A stretch of 49,030 nucleotides of DNA from an uncultured Spirochaetales bacterium (GCA_949292445.1 CASEZU010000027.1:1-49030), one strand, 5' to 3'. Shown: positions 11,150 through 19,011, numbered from the stretch's first letter. The notes: generated by a model from the sequence alone, not told the origin. Made by a program: numbers and translations.

Positions 11150-11908
11150 ATGAGAAAGCCGTATATCGCAGGAAACTGGAAGATGAACCTCACTCCGAGC
11201 GAGGGAGCGGCATATGCCGGAAAGCTCGCGGAGGCTGTGAAGGCGGCAGGTGCAGACTGCCGTGTCATGATCGCGCCGTCGTTCGTATCTCTTCCTGGAG
11301 TTCTCGAAGCCGTCAAAGGCTCGGATATCACAGTAGCTGCCCAGAATATGGCTGACCACCTCTCCGGAGCTTATACCGGGGAGGTATCTCCCGAGATGCT
11401 CAAGGATATCGGCATCAACACCGTCATCCTCGGGCACAGCGAGAGAAGGCAGTACTATGGGGAGACTGATGAGATCATCAATGCCAAGGTCCTTCTCGCG
11501 CTCTCGCTGAAGATGGAGGTCGTGCTTTGCGTCGGCGAGACTCTCGAGGAGAGGGAAGGCGGGAAGCTGGAGGAGGTTCTCGAGCGCCAGCTCAGAGTCG
11601 GCCTCAAGGATGTGATTCCCTCTGAGATGGGTGCTGTGACAATCGCCTATGAGCCTGTATGGGCAATCGGAACGGGAAGGACAGCCACCCCCGAAGACGC
11701 CGATGCTGCGCATAAGTTCATCCGCGAAACCGTGGCCGCTATGTATAGTGAGGATATTGCAAATAATCTCATAATACAGTATGGTGGTTCCGTTAAGCCC
11801 GGCAACATCAGGGCTCTGATGGAAAAGGAGAATATCGACGGTGCTCTGGTAGGCGGTGCCTCCCTCAAGCTCGAGGATTTCCTCCCCATCATAACTTATA
11901 GCAAATAA
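11150..11908 (+). CDS. tpiA: Triosephosphate isomerase
   Basis: Interconverts dihydroxyacetone phosphate and glyceraldehyde-3-phosphate; 252 residues, normal length. Catalytic residues are all visible: Lys11 in AGNWKMN, His96 in LGHSERR, Glu168 in AYEPVWAIGTG; the phosphate-binding YGGSVKPGN follows. The start ATG is four bases after the pgk stop and has only a distant GGAG, so translation is probably coupled to pgk. The reading frame continues upstream into pgk, but the conserved N-terminus begins here. Confidence 0.99.
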   Translation: MRKPYIAGNWKMNLTPSEGAAYAGKLAEAVKAAGADCRVMIAPSFVSLPGVLEAVKGSDITVAAQNMADHLSGAYTGEVSPEMLKDIGINTVILGHSERRQYYGETDEIINAKVLLALSLKMEVVLCVGETLEEREGGKLEEVLERQLRVGLKDVIPSEMGAVTIAYEPVWAIGTGRTATPEDADAAHKFIRETVAAMYSEDIANNLIIQYGGSVKPGNIRALMEKENIDGALVGGASLKLEDFLPIITYSK

Positions 11909-11925
11909 GATCGGAGTTAGTGGAA

Positions 11926-12330
11926 ATGACTATTCTAGGTATCATACTTCTGGTGCTTTTCTGCATTATCTCCCTGCTGCTCATCTTCCTTGTGGCAGTT
12001 CAGGGTGAGAACAGTGTCGGTCTCGGCGGAATCTTCGGAGGCAGCTCGGATTCAGCTTTCGGATCCAATACATCCTCCTTCCTTACGAAGACGACGACAG
12101 TGCTGACGATCATATTCATGGTCCTCTCCCTCGTCGTCGCAATCGTGAACAAGTCGACCGATTCGGAGATCGAGGCAGCCATCGCGGCTGAGGCTGCAGC
12201 TGATGCAGCGGCTACGAACTGGGCTGATGAGACAGCTTCCGACGATGCTGCCAGCTGGGTCGATGAGGCCGCTGCTACAGATACCGCAGCTGAAAGCACT
12301 GAAGGAACCGCAGAGACAGTTCAGGAGTGA
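11926..12330 (+). CDS. secG: Preprotein translocase subunit SecG, with acidic tail
   Basis: Small SecYEG channel subunit, 134 residues from ATG 11926 (GGAG nine bases upstream; GTG at 11920 is an alternative). Two membrane spans are clear: about residues 3-24 and 49-68, separated by the family loop VQGENSVGLGGIFGGSSDSAFGS followed by FLTKTT (shown here in parts). After the second span the protein carries a roughly 60-residue low-complexity tail rich in Ala, Glu, Asp and Thr, which is longer than in typical 70-110 residue SecG proteins. Placement behind tpiA is known in several phyla (gap-pgk-tpi-secG). A terminator follows 12 bases after the stop. Confidence 0.93.
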   Translation: MTILGIILLVLFCIISLLLIFLVAVQGENSVGLGGIFGGSSDSAFGSNTSSFLTKTTTVLTIIFMVLSLVVAIVNKSTDSEIEAAIAAEAAADAAATNWADETASDDAASWVDEAAATDTAAESTEGTAETVQE

Positions 12331-12342
12331 TTCCTTCTCTCC

Positions 12343-12380
12343 AGCCGGCTTGCCTTATGAGGAGAGCCGGCTTATTCTTT
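12343..12380 (+). terminator. Rho-independent terminator of the gap operon
   Basis: The self-complementary octamer AGCCGGCT occurs at 12343-12350 and 12365-12372 with a 14-base loop, followed by TATTCTTT. It lies between secG and the next gene. Confidence 0.72.
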
Positions 12381-12397
12381 CTCTATAGGGATAATTT

Positions 12398-12820
12398 ATG
12401 CAGGTTTGTGTCGTATATGCGGGCGCCAGCGCTAACAGCAGCACGCGCCTGAGGTCAATAGCCCAGTCATTTGCAAAGGGACTGGAGATGCAGGGTCATC
12501 AGGCGGAGATCATCAACGCTTATGACGTGGACACCAGACTCACGCGCTATGATTATGTCATCATAGGGGCGGAGCCTGTTTCTTTTTTTTCTGCAAAGGT
12601 GCCGGAGGCTGTTTCCAAGTTTCTCGCCCAGGCCGGATCGGTATCCGGTAAGCGGTGCATGGCATTCATCACCGGCGGTCTGAGAAAAGGCAAGACGCTG
12701 CAGAATCTCATGAAGGCAATGGAGGGCGAGGGAATGATACTCAAGCTCTCCGAGGTGATAAAGAAGCCAGATGAGGCGATGGCTATCGGCAAGCGCCTCA
12801 ATGTAGAGAGGAACTACTGA
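12398..12820 (+). CDS. Flavodoxin-like fold protein
   Basis: Unassigned protein of 140 residues with a flavodoxin-type alpha/beta pattern: a first strand VCVVYAG followed by a Ser/Thr-rich turn (SANSST) in the position of the FMN-phosphate loop, a second strand VIIGAEPVSFFSAKVP, and a third strand CMAFITGG. The order fits flavodoxin/flavodoxin-domain proteins, but no redox partner or substrate can be named. Weak Shine-Dalgarno AGGG seven bases before the ATG. Its stop overlaps the start of the next gene by one base (TGATG), so the two are coupled. A T8 run is present at 12583-12590. Confidence 0.75.
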   Translation: MQVCVVYAGASANSSTRLRSIAQSFAKGLEMQGHQAEIINAYDVDTRLTRYDYVIIGAEPVSFFSAKVPEAVSKFLAQAGSVSGKRCMAFITGGLRKGKTLQNLMKAMEGEGMILKLSEVIKKPDEAMAIGKRLNVERNY

Positions 12821-13860
12821 TGAGAAAACATAAAATACTTGCTGTACTTCTTGTCCTTCTGCTCGCGCTGGAGGGTGCTTCTGCTGCGAGCTCCATGATT
12901 TCCCGTCCTGCTGCGACGGTTAATCTGATCCGCAATCATATGATATCCGAGTCCGATCTGGATGCGGAGTACCAGAAATATGTCTCGATGGGAGTGCAGG
13001 GTGTCACGAAAAGCGATGTGCTCCAGACTCTCATAAACAACGAGGTATTCCTGCAGGGAGCGGAGCGTGACGGAATCACTGTATCGGAGAGGCAGATCGA
13101 CCAGCTCTATGCCCAGGCGAGGGCGAATGCCGGCATGCAGGCCGGACGCACCGTCACGGATGAGGAATTCACTGCGGAGGTCGAGAGACAGTTCGGCACT
13201 GTCGAGGCTTACAGAAAGGCTCTCGGCGAGCAGTACATAGTCAATCAGTATCTTCTGCTGAAGAAGGGTGCGGAGCTGCAGAACATACCGATGCCCTCCG
13301 ACAGCGAGGTTGCATCATTCTACAGGCAGAACCAGCAGGCTTTCTTCCAGGCGGAGAATGTGAAGCTCGCCCATATCTATATTCCCAAGACGGATGATGA
13401 GGCGGAGAATGAGGCAAACAAAGCGCTTCTTGAAGGCGTTGCCGCGGATATCCACAGCGGTGCGATGACTTTCGAGAGTGCGGTGGCTGAGTACAGCCAG
13501 GATACTGCCTCGAAGAAGGTCGGAGGAGACATCGGCTGGCTCACTGCTGACAATGCCGTCGCACGCCAGGGGTGGGGAGATGCTTTCTGCGATGAGGTGC
13601 TGTCGATGAATCCCGGAGATGTGTCGGATGTGCTTGAGTCGAATACCGGCTACCACATCGTGAAGGTCTCCGTGCACAATTACGGCAAGATACTCGGGCT
13701 CGATGATCCCGTCTCCCCAGAGGATACGACCACGGTACGCGACTATATCAAGCAGGTCCTTTATATGAACAATTCCCAGGCTGCCATGAACCAGGCGCTG
13801 CAGGAGATCATCGATGAGCTGAGGTCAGAGGCCCAGATCCAGATTCTCTACGAGGAGTGA
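12820..13860 (+). CDS. Secreted PpiC-type peptidyl-prolyl isomerase (SurA/PrsA-like)
   Basis: Periplasmic chaperone/isomerase of 346 residues. The first about 22 residues form a signal peptide (basic start MRKHK, hydrophobic LLVLLLAL, small residues GASA). Residues 25-180 match the SurA-N-like chaperone arm (SDVLQTLINNEVFLQGAERDG in two pieces). Residues about 185-281 form a parvulin domain: KLAHIYIPK, GGDIGWL, GDVSDVLES and GYHIVKV. Inference: it escorts barrel proteins such as the LptD-like and BamA products encoded in this window, or secreted lipoproteins. There is no lipobox, so it is probably soluble in the periplasm. nusB follows after one base. Confidence 0.9.
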   Translation: MRKHKILAVLLVLLLALEGASAASSMISRPAATVNLIRNHMISESDLDAEYQKYVSMGVQGVTKSDVLQTLINNEVFLQGAERDGITVSERQIDQLYAQARANAGMQAGRTVTDEEFTAEVERQFGTVEAYRKALGEQYIVNQYLLLKKGAELQNIPMPSDSEVASFYRQNQQAFFQAENVKLAHIYIPKTDDEAENEANKALLEGVAADIHSGAMTFESAVAEYSQDTASKKVGGDIGWLTADNAVARQGWGDAFCDEVLSMNPGDVSDVLESNTGYHIVKVSVHNYGKILGLDDPVSPEDTTTVRDYIKQVLYMNNSQAAMNQALQEIIDELRSEAQIQILYEE

Positions 13861-13861
13861 G

Positions 13862-14299
13862 ATGCAGAACAAGGCACGTCATCACGACAGAAGCATAGCG
13901 GTATCCACGCTCTATTCCCTTGATTTTAGGAATCTCCTGGATGCGCCGCTCTCGGAGATTGATCCCTTCCAGGGCATGAATGAGGAGGAGATTGCAGCAC
14001 TAGATGAGGAGGACAGGATCTTCATCCGCTTCCTCGTCTTCGGCACGCTCGAGAACAGGGCTGAGATTGATTCCCTCATCTCGAAGTATTCCCTGAACAG
14101 GCCGCTGGAGAAGATCGACGGTGTCGACAGGAACATACTCCGTGTCGCTTTCTACCAGCTTGCGTTCTCACGCGATGTCCATCCTGCCATCGTCATAGAT
14201 GAGGCGGTGAAGCTCTCCCAGGAGCTCTCAAATGATGTCTCATTCAAGTTCATAAACGGCATCCTCGATGCCGCCAGAAAGGACATGGAGAGGAAATGA
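13862..14299 (+). CDS. nusB: Transcription antitermination factor NusB
   Basis: RNA-binding protein that joins S10 on boxA of rRNA leaders in the antitermination complex; 145 residues. The family pattern is plain: an N-terminal RSIAVSTLYSLDF helix, then NRPLEKIDGVDRNILRVA and VIDEAVKLSQELSND, ending FINGILDAA. Overlaps map by four bases (ATGA). NusA, its partner in the same complex, is encoded about 28 kb downstream in this window. Confidence 0.96.
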   Translation: MQNKARHHDRSIAVSTLYSLDFRNLLDAPLSEIDPFQGMNEEEIAALDEEDRIFIRFLVFGTLENRAEIDSLISKYSLNRPLEKIDGVDRNILRVAFYQLAFSRDVHPAIVIDEAVKLSQELSNDVSFKFINGILDAARKDMERK

Positions 14300-15051
14300 T
14301 ACAGCTCAAGAGTGAGAAGGACATAGAGGGTATCCGCAAAAGCTGCAAGCTGCTTGCCGAGCTTTTCGAGGAAGTGGGGCCGCAGATCCAGGAGGGGATG
14401 AGCACATATGATGTTGATTCCCTCTGTGCTGATTTCATGAAGCGCCATCACGCGACAGGCCCCTGCAAGGGGTATATGGGCTATCCAAACGTCACCTGTA
14501 TTTCCGTGAACGATATGGTCATCCATGGGATTCCGAACCGCCATGTGATACTCCGTGAGGGAGATATCGTGAGCGTTGACATCTGTCTCGAGAAGGACGG
14601 GTATGTCAGCGATTCGACACATACCTATGAGATCGGTAAGGTGTCAGCGGAGGTTCACCAGCTCAATGAGGTCACGCACAAGTGCCTTTATCTGGGCATC
14701 GAAGCTGCATCACAGCCTCATGCAAGGATCCAGGATATAGGCGCTGCTGTCTCAGGCTACGCAAGGAAGTTCGGCTACGGTGTCGTCCGTGACTACTGCG
14801 GGCATGGCGTCGGCTTCTCGATCCATGAGGATCCGGAGGTGCCGAATTACGTCTCGCTGGCGAATCCGAATCCGCGTCTGCGCCCCGGCATGGTGATCGC
14901 GATTGAGCCGATGATCAACATGGGCACGTACCGTGTCAGAACCGAGTCCGACGGCTGGGGAGTGAAGACTCTTGATGGAAAGCCGGCATGCCACTGGGAA
15001 CATACGATAGCAATAACCGAAAACGGCACAGAGATACTTACAGAGCTCTGA
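14296..15051 (+). CDS. map: Methionine aminopeptidase, type I
   Basis: Removes the N-terminal Met from nascent proteins; 251 residues, cytosolic. The five metal ligands of the family can be placed: Asp95 and Asp106 (SVDICLEKDGYVSD), His170 (GHGVGFSIHEDP), then Glu in IAIEPMINMG and Glu in TIAITENG. The start overlaps the nusB stop (ATGA). An ordinary MetAP-1a without an N-terminal zinc extension. Confidence 0.98.
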   Translation: MIQLKSEKDIEGIRKSCKLLAELFEEVGPQIQEGMSTYDVDSLCADFMKRHHATGPCKGYMGYPNVTCISVNDMVIHGIPNRHVILREGDIVSVDICLEKDGYVSDSTHTYEIGKVSAEVHQLNEVTHKCLYLGIEAASQPHARIQDIGAAVSGYARKFGYGVVRDYCGHGVGFSIHEDPEVPNYVSLANPNPRLRPGMVIAIEPMINMGTYRVRTESDGWGVKTLDGKPACHWEHTIAITENGTEILTEL

Positions 15052-15063
15052 TAGGAGGGATCT

Positions 15064-15678
15064 ATGGGGAAGGAATTCATCACCTGCGATATGATCAGGG
15101 ATGCCGCGCTGAAACTCGTATACAAGATGCACAACGAGGATCATTTCGTTCCTGACGTCATTTATGACTCGCTCCGCGGCGGGGCTTACATGGCGAATGT
15201 CATGAGTGAGTATTACAAGCTCATGGCCATGAAGGAGGGTAAGACTCCGGTTTTCTATGCTGCTGTTGTCGCCCGCTCATACGGGGACGTCAAGGAGCAT
15301 TCATCCCATGTTGATATCGATGGCTGGACATGGTCGCCGAAGAATCTGAAGAAAGGGCAGAAGATCCTCATAGTCGATGATATCTTCGATACCGGAATGA
15401 CTGTAAACGCGCTTGTGACGACAGTCATGAATGCAGGCATTCCCCGCGAGGACATCAAGGTTGCTGTCTATGATTACAAGGTGCCTCTCTACAAGAACGA
15501 GGAGCCGCTTCCGATACAGCCGGACTACTGGTGCCGCAAGCATGTGCTTGAGAAGCCGGAAGATTCCAGATGGATTCATTACACCTGCCATGAGTTCATC
15601 GGCCTCTCGCACGATGAGATCGATGAGGTCTACAAGGATCCTGAGGTCAGGGAAATACTGCACAAGATCCTGAACTGA
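15064..15678 (+). CDS. Phosphoribosyltransferase family protein
   Basis: Type I phosphoribosyltransferase of 204 residues, probably purine salvage. The PRPP-binding loop LIVDDIFDTGMT is at about residues 102-113, with the hood region PDVIYDSLRGGAYMA upstream. C-terminal part includes PDYWCRK and KPEDSRWIHYTCHEFIG, unlike standard Hpt or Apt, so the base cannot be decided (hypoxanthine/guanine or xanthine are the likely ones). AGGAGG lies five bases before the ATG. Last gene of this string; a strong terminator follows. Confidence 0.85.
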   Translation: MGKEFITCDMIRDAALKLVYKMHNEDHFVPDVIYDSLRGGAYMANVMSEYYKLMAMKEGKTPVFYAAVVARSYGDVKEHSSHVDIDGWTWSPKNLKKGQKILIVDDIFDTGMTVNALVTTVMNAGIPREDIKVAVYDYKVPLYKNEEPLPIQPDYWCRKHVLEKPEDSRWIHYTCHEFIGLSHDEIDEVYKDPEVREILHKILN

Positions 15679-15684
15679 ATCAAT

Positions 15685-15719
15685 AGCGGCGAGGTGTGAA
15701 GCCCCGCCGCTGATTTTTT
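15685..15719 (+). terminator. Strong rho-independent terminator
   Basis: AGCGGCG (15685-15691) pairs with CGCCGCT (15705-15711), with two further inner G-C pairs possible, followed by GATTTTTT. It ends the nusB-map-phosphoribosyltransferase string and may also slow transcription arriving from the opposite strand. Confidence 0.87.
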
Positions 15720-15726
15720 CTGTCAG

Positions 15727-16968
15727 TCATTGTCTTTCCGAAACAGGACTGATCGTGAACATTTCAGCCCATTGAGATGACTGATATGCGGATACCGCTT
15801 CATCGGGAACGTATGCGATGCAGCCGCCATAAGGCGCTGATGGCAATGTACCTGTAAGCGCTGGAGGCTCAGCGCCTTCGAATATGATCTCTCTCAGACC
15901 GCTGCTTTCTGCTGAAGACGCAAATGTGAATGCCGTTGAGCTGATTTCCTCTGCATATGAGGGGATCGTCACACTTGCAAGAGCCGTGCCTCTGAAAGCA
16001 AGGTCGTCAATGATCCTGAGCGTTTCCGGGAAGGTTACGCTCGAGAGATTTGCGCAATTGAAGAATGACTGAATGCCGGTCTCCTCGATTCCAGCTTCCA
16101 TTATTACTGTCCTGAGCGATGTGTTATTCTGGAACGTCATATCGCTAATGTGTCTGACAGGATATCCATTGATCGAGCCGGGAAGCGTTATTTCTTCAGC
16201 TGTAAGTGCTGCAGATGAGTCATCATCAATGTAATAATAGAAGAAGTCGGTAGCACAGCGCAGGATTATTCCTTCCGGTATCAGTCCGCCGCTTGTTTCT
16301 GAATCAATCTGCGGGTATGCGCAGAGGGCATATAGCGTAATGTCCTCATCTACTGTCAGCGGGAAAGATACAGGTTCATACTTGTCCCATGAGTAGCTCC
16401 ATGTGCCGAGCTGTCTCCAGTCTATGGACCCGGAATCCCATATATCAAGCAGGTACAGCTCTTCAAGATAATCCGTCTTTTTGGGAGCGAAGTAGGGCCG
16501 CTTCTCGAATATTTCCGCTGCTGGAATGAAATCAGCACCGGTCATATCCACGGCTCTGAGCGTCACTGTCGGCAGTTCTTCTTCCCAGCCTGCGTATAGT
16601 ATGAGATCATCAGTGACAGGCTCCGCGAATGTGTATTCAGTTTTGCATGAACTCTCTTCATACCATCCTGTGAATTCATAGCCATCACGGGCTGGACTGA
16701 TCTCCGGTTTTTCCAGGATGTCACCTCTCTGTATGGTCCGGACAGACGGCATTCCTTCAACAGGGTCATCTGTATTGCTGTCGAAGCTGATGGTGAGTTC
16801 ATCATGAACCGGGAAGAACAGGGCAGGCGGAATAAGTGAATAGGGATTCTGGCTGCAGGAGGAAAGAATAAGAATAAGAACAGCCAGAAGGATTACCCCC
16901 CCCCTCCCATGCTGTATGCACGGGATGAAAATTCCATTGTGTTTCCTGAATTCTGAAATGTGCTGCAT
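15727..16968 (-). CDS. BspA-type leucine-rich/InlB-repeat surface lipoprotein, possibly phase-variable
   Basis: Predicted lipoprotein of 413 residues. The start at 16968 is supported by AGGAGA seven bases upstream; the frame is open further upstream but without a ribosome site. A long n-region (about 24 residues, with R8 K9 H10) precedes the hydrophobic stretch VILLAVLILIL and the lipobox LSSC with Cys38. Next comes an InlB-B/Listeria-Bacteroides-type repeat (about 60-115: SPARDGYEFTGWYEES, later LILYAGWEEE), then BspA-type leucine-rich repeats (about 250-390: LRTVIMEAGIEETG, LSSVTFPETLRIIDDLAF, LASVTIPSY, LREIIFEGAE). Such domains mediate adhesion to host or neighbouring cells in other bacteria. 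The gene is more AT-rich than its neighbours. Nine consecutive G in codons 22-25 (16904-16896) could switch expression. Confidence 0.85.
   Translation of the reverse strand: MQHISEFRKHNGIFIPCIQHGRGGVILLAVLILILSSCSQNPYSLIPPALFFPVHDELTISFDSNTDDPVEGMPSVRTIQRGDILEKPEISPARDGYEFTGWYEESSCKTEYTFAEPVTDDLILYAGWEEELPTVTLRAVDMTGADFIPAAEIFEKRPYFAPKKTDYLEELYLLDIWDSGSIDWRQLGTWSYSWDKYEPVSFPLTVDEDITLYALCAYPQIDSETSGGLIPEGIILRCATDFFYYYIDDDSSAALTAEEITLPGSINGYPVRHISDMTFQNNTSLRTVIMEAGIEETGIQSFFNCANLSSVTFPETLRIIDDLAFRGTALASVTIPSYAEEISSTAFTFASSAESSGLREIIFEGAEPPALTGTLPSAPYGGCIAYVPDEAVSAYQSSQWAEMFTISPVSERQ
16896..16904 (-). repeat. Poly-G tract (G9) in the lipoprotein 5' coding region
   Basis: Nine G on the coding strand (C9 on +), preceded by GGGA, 64-72 bases into the gene. 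At nine the reading frame continues through the signal peptide and lipobox. Losing one G gives an immediate TAA; gaining one shifts into a frame that stops about 30 codons on. This is the layout of a contingency repeat. Confidence 0.9.
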
Positions 16969-16993
16969 TGTTTTTCTCCTTTTTTTGAGAAAT

Positions 16994-17022
16994 TTTATCA
17001 CACTATGCCGGGCAGCTGAAAA
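16994..17022 (-). promoter_or_regulatory. Possible promoter of the leucine-rich lipoprotein gene
   Basis: On the minus strand TTTTCA (17022-17017) and GATAAA (16999-16994) are 17 bases apart, followed by a short leader with AGGAGA. Both boxes are imperfect, and the -35 overlaps the T run of the upstream terminator. Confidence 0.35.
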
Positions 17023-17059
17023 AAAAAGTCCCGGCTCCTTGTTTTCAGAGAGTCGGGAC
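17019..17059 (-). terminator. Terminator of the lipoprotein/outer-membrane-protein operon
   Basis: Read on the minus strand, GTCCCG (17059-17054) pairs with CGGGAC (17033-17028), extended by three pairs past one mismatch, and is followed by nine T (17027-17019). It lies 75 bases after the stop of the preceding minus-strand gene. Confidence 0.8.
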
Positions 17060-17134
17060 ATACTGTCAAAAATGGAAACTGAACCTATGTTCTCTGCAAA
17101 ACTAGTACCTGAAACTAGCGCGCAGAAATCAGAC

Positions 17135-18373
17135 TCAGAGGTAATCCGCAAGCGGTCCATCTCCGCCTTCCTCAACAGGGCGCGGGTCATACTGGCGGAT
17201 TGTGCTTCCTTCGTAATTGCCGTTGTCGTTGATGATGCGGACAACCCAGAAGCCGTTTTCCTGCGTAGCCATCAGGAATCTGTCTCCGCTCTGTCCGATC
17301 CATGCGGAGGTGATGAGGTCGTTATCATCCGAGATCCTCACCTTCACAGGGAGATCATTGCCGGTTCTGCCCGCGGGATTGATGTAGATGCCTTCCTCAT
17401 AGAGGTATCCGATCCTGTCTCCGCCTGAGCTGACATAGACAGGCATCAGGTTGTTGTTCCTGTATATGAGATCGGTGGCAAAATCCGCATCTGCAAGCTC
17501 GTAGGACGATGCCGTGAAGCGGAAGAGATCGCCGTCGAGCGTGATGAAGAAATCCCCGTCCGTACCCATCACCATATTGTCATAGTCGACTTCTCCGACA
17601 GAATACTCCACAGTGCTTCTGCCGTTCTCATCGATAATATAGAGCAGGTTCGTATCGCTGAGAGGAACGCGTGTGTCCTCAAACTCGATGTCGGAATCCT
17701 CCGCATAGACTCTCATCGCGCGGTGGCCTATTATCGAGGCGGAGGCATGGACCTCGACGCCGCCCCTGATCGTGAAGCTGTTCTCGCTGACGCTGTCCTT
17801 CTCGATGAAGCCATAGTGCGTGATCTTGTCATCGGGGGAGGCGAGATCCTGATTGTCAGAGGAAAGGGTATATGTCACCTGCGTCTCATCGAGTGTGAAG
17901 TTGTAGAGGCCGTTGAAGAGTACAATGCTCTCTCCGCTGCCGTTCTCAAGCGTGACGCTGACATCATTGGCACGCACGAACTCATCTGTCAGTCCTGCTT
18001 TTATCTCATCCACTGTCGCGCTGAAGAATCTGTATACATTCCCGCTCTCCGGATTGCTTCTGTCCACATAGGAGAAGAAGACATGATCCGCTGCTGCCAT
18101 GAAAGGCACATAACCGCCTTCCATAGAGTAGCCTGTAAGATCTGCTTCCTTCACCATCTCCGTGCCGTCGAAGGAGTAGAGGTCAGTATTGGCATAGAGT
18201 ATCAGCTTGCCTCCGATGACACCGAGCACGGACTCGATCTTCTCATAGTTCTTAGGCGTGTCGTTGAATACCTTCTGATACACACCCTGTCCGGAGTCCA
18301 GATTGCAGGATACCGCGAGGATGAGCGCTGCGGCAGCTGCCGCTGTTATCTTCATGAGTCTTTTCATGTTCAT
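17135..18373 (-). CDS. Hypothetical lipoprotein
   Basis: Unrecognised protein of 412 residues with a lipoprotein-type signal: MNMKRLMKIT, then an Ala-rich hydrophobic stretch and LAVSC with Cys23. AGGAGG lies six bases before the start, favouring it over the internal ATG two codons on. The rest is mostly beta, with repeated short strand-turn units of the kind GGKLILYANTDLYSFDG and TDGDFFITLDGDLFRF that resemble beta-propeller blades, but no family can be named. It is 11 bases downstream of the outer-membrane barrel gene and ends in a strong terminator, so the two form an operon; a joint role in the outer membrane is inferred only from this. Confidence 0.72.
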   Translation of the reverse strand: MNMKRLMKITAAAAAALILAVSCNLDSGQGVYQKVFNDTPKNYEKIESVLGVIGGKLILYANTDLYSFDGTEMVKEADLTGYSMEGGYVPFMAAADHVFFSYVDRSNPESGNVYRFFSATVDEIKAGLTDEFVRANDVSVTLENGSGESIVLFNGLYNFTLDETQVTYTLSSDNQDLASPDDKITHYGFIEKDSVSENSFTIRGGVEVHASASIIGHRAMRVYAEDSDIEFEDTRVPLSDTNLLYIIDENGRSTVEYSVGEVDYDNMVMGTDGDFFITLDGDLFRFTASSYELADADFATDLIYRNNNLMPVYVSSGGDRIGYLYEEGIYINPAGRTGNDLPVKVRISDDNDLITSAWIGQSGDRFLMATQENGFWVVRIINDNGNYEGSTIRQYDPRPVEEGGDGPLADYL

Positions 18374-18384
18374 ACTCTTCCTCC

Positions 18385-18993
18385 TCAGTGCCTGTATGAT
18401 ACCGTCAGCGTTGCCGGTATGTATGAAAGCGTGGATATCTTTCCCTTCTCTCCCGCATAAAGCTCAGGGAAAATGTAGAGTCCCACATTGATTCCTATTC
18501 CCCACTCGTCAGTTATGAAGTACCTGATTCCTGCCTCGACCTCACAGCCGAATGTCAGTTTCGAGGAACCGTCATAGCTTGCATAGAGAAGTCCGGCCCC
18601 GAGGGAAACAGGGACCTCGAACCGTCCCTGGACAGGCACTGCCGTCGCCTTCACGAAGATGGGCACGTTCGTCTCGACGATTCCCGCGCGGGAGAAATCG
18701 AACTGGAAGCCGAGCTCTCCTCCGATCGCGATATACGGTGTCACGAAAACCTGATACGAGATCGCTCCGACTCCTCCGACGCTCCTGTGGGTCTGGCTGC
18801 TGCCGCTCCCGGGCCAGAAAGTCCAGTCCGGTCCCTGATCCGGATCCCTGTCAGGATAGTTGTAGAAGAAAGGCACTGTCGCACCTGCTGTTATATTGAA
18901 TATCTGCGACCCTGAGTCGTAGTAAGGCTCCGCTGCGAAGAGCATACAAGGAAGCAGGAGCAGCGCTGCCAGTAATCTAAGCGGTTTCTTCAT
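18385..18993 (-). CDS. Small outer-membrane beta-barrel protein (TP0733/OmpW-like)
   Basis: A 202-residue secreted protein: signal peptide 1-20 (MKKPLRLLAALLLLPCMLFA), then alternating hydrophobic/polar strands with Gly and aromatic residues (GGVGAISYQVFVTPYIAIGG, FEVPVSLGAGLLYASY, WGIGINVGLYIFPELY) and a terminal strand ending LTVSYRH. The pattern suits an eight-stranded barrel of the OmpW type. From memory of spirochaete genomes, a comparable barrel protein (TP0733 in Treponema pallidum) also sits beside folD; this was not checked here. AAGGAG lies 8 bases upstream of the start and a perfect TATAAT further upstream. Confidence 0.75.
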   Translation of the reverse strand: MKKPLRLLAALLLLPCMLFAAEPYYDSGSQIFNITAGATVPFFYNYPDRDPDQGPDWTFWPGSGSSQTHRSVGGVGAISYQVFVTPYIAIGGELGFQFDFSRAGIVETNVPIFVKATAVPVQGRFEVPVSLGAGLLYASYDGSSKLTFGCEVEAGIRYFITDEWGIGINVGLYIFPELYAGEKGKISTLSYIPATLTVSYRH

Positions 18994-19011
18994 TGAAAAA
19001 CTCCTTCCCGG

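Noticed and set aside
12583..12590. T8 run in the flavodoxin-like gene as a slippage site
   Set aside because: It encodes Ser-Phe-Phe-Ser in a beta-strand and the frame is plain; no alternative frame of interest downstream.
16910..16968. Starting the leucine-rich lipoprotein at the inner ATG (16910) or at the far upstream open frame (17244)
   Set aside because: At nine G the inner ATG runs into TAA after four codons; the upstream part crosses a terminator and lacks a ribosome site. ATG 16968 has AGGAGA.
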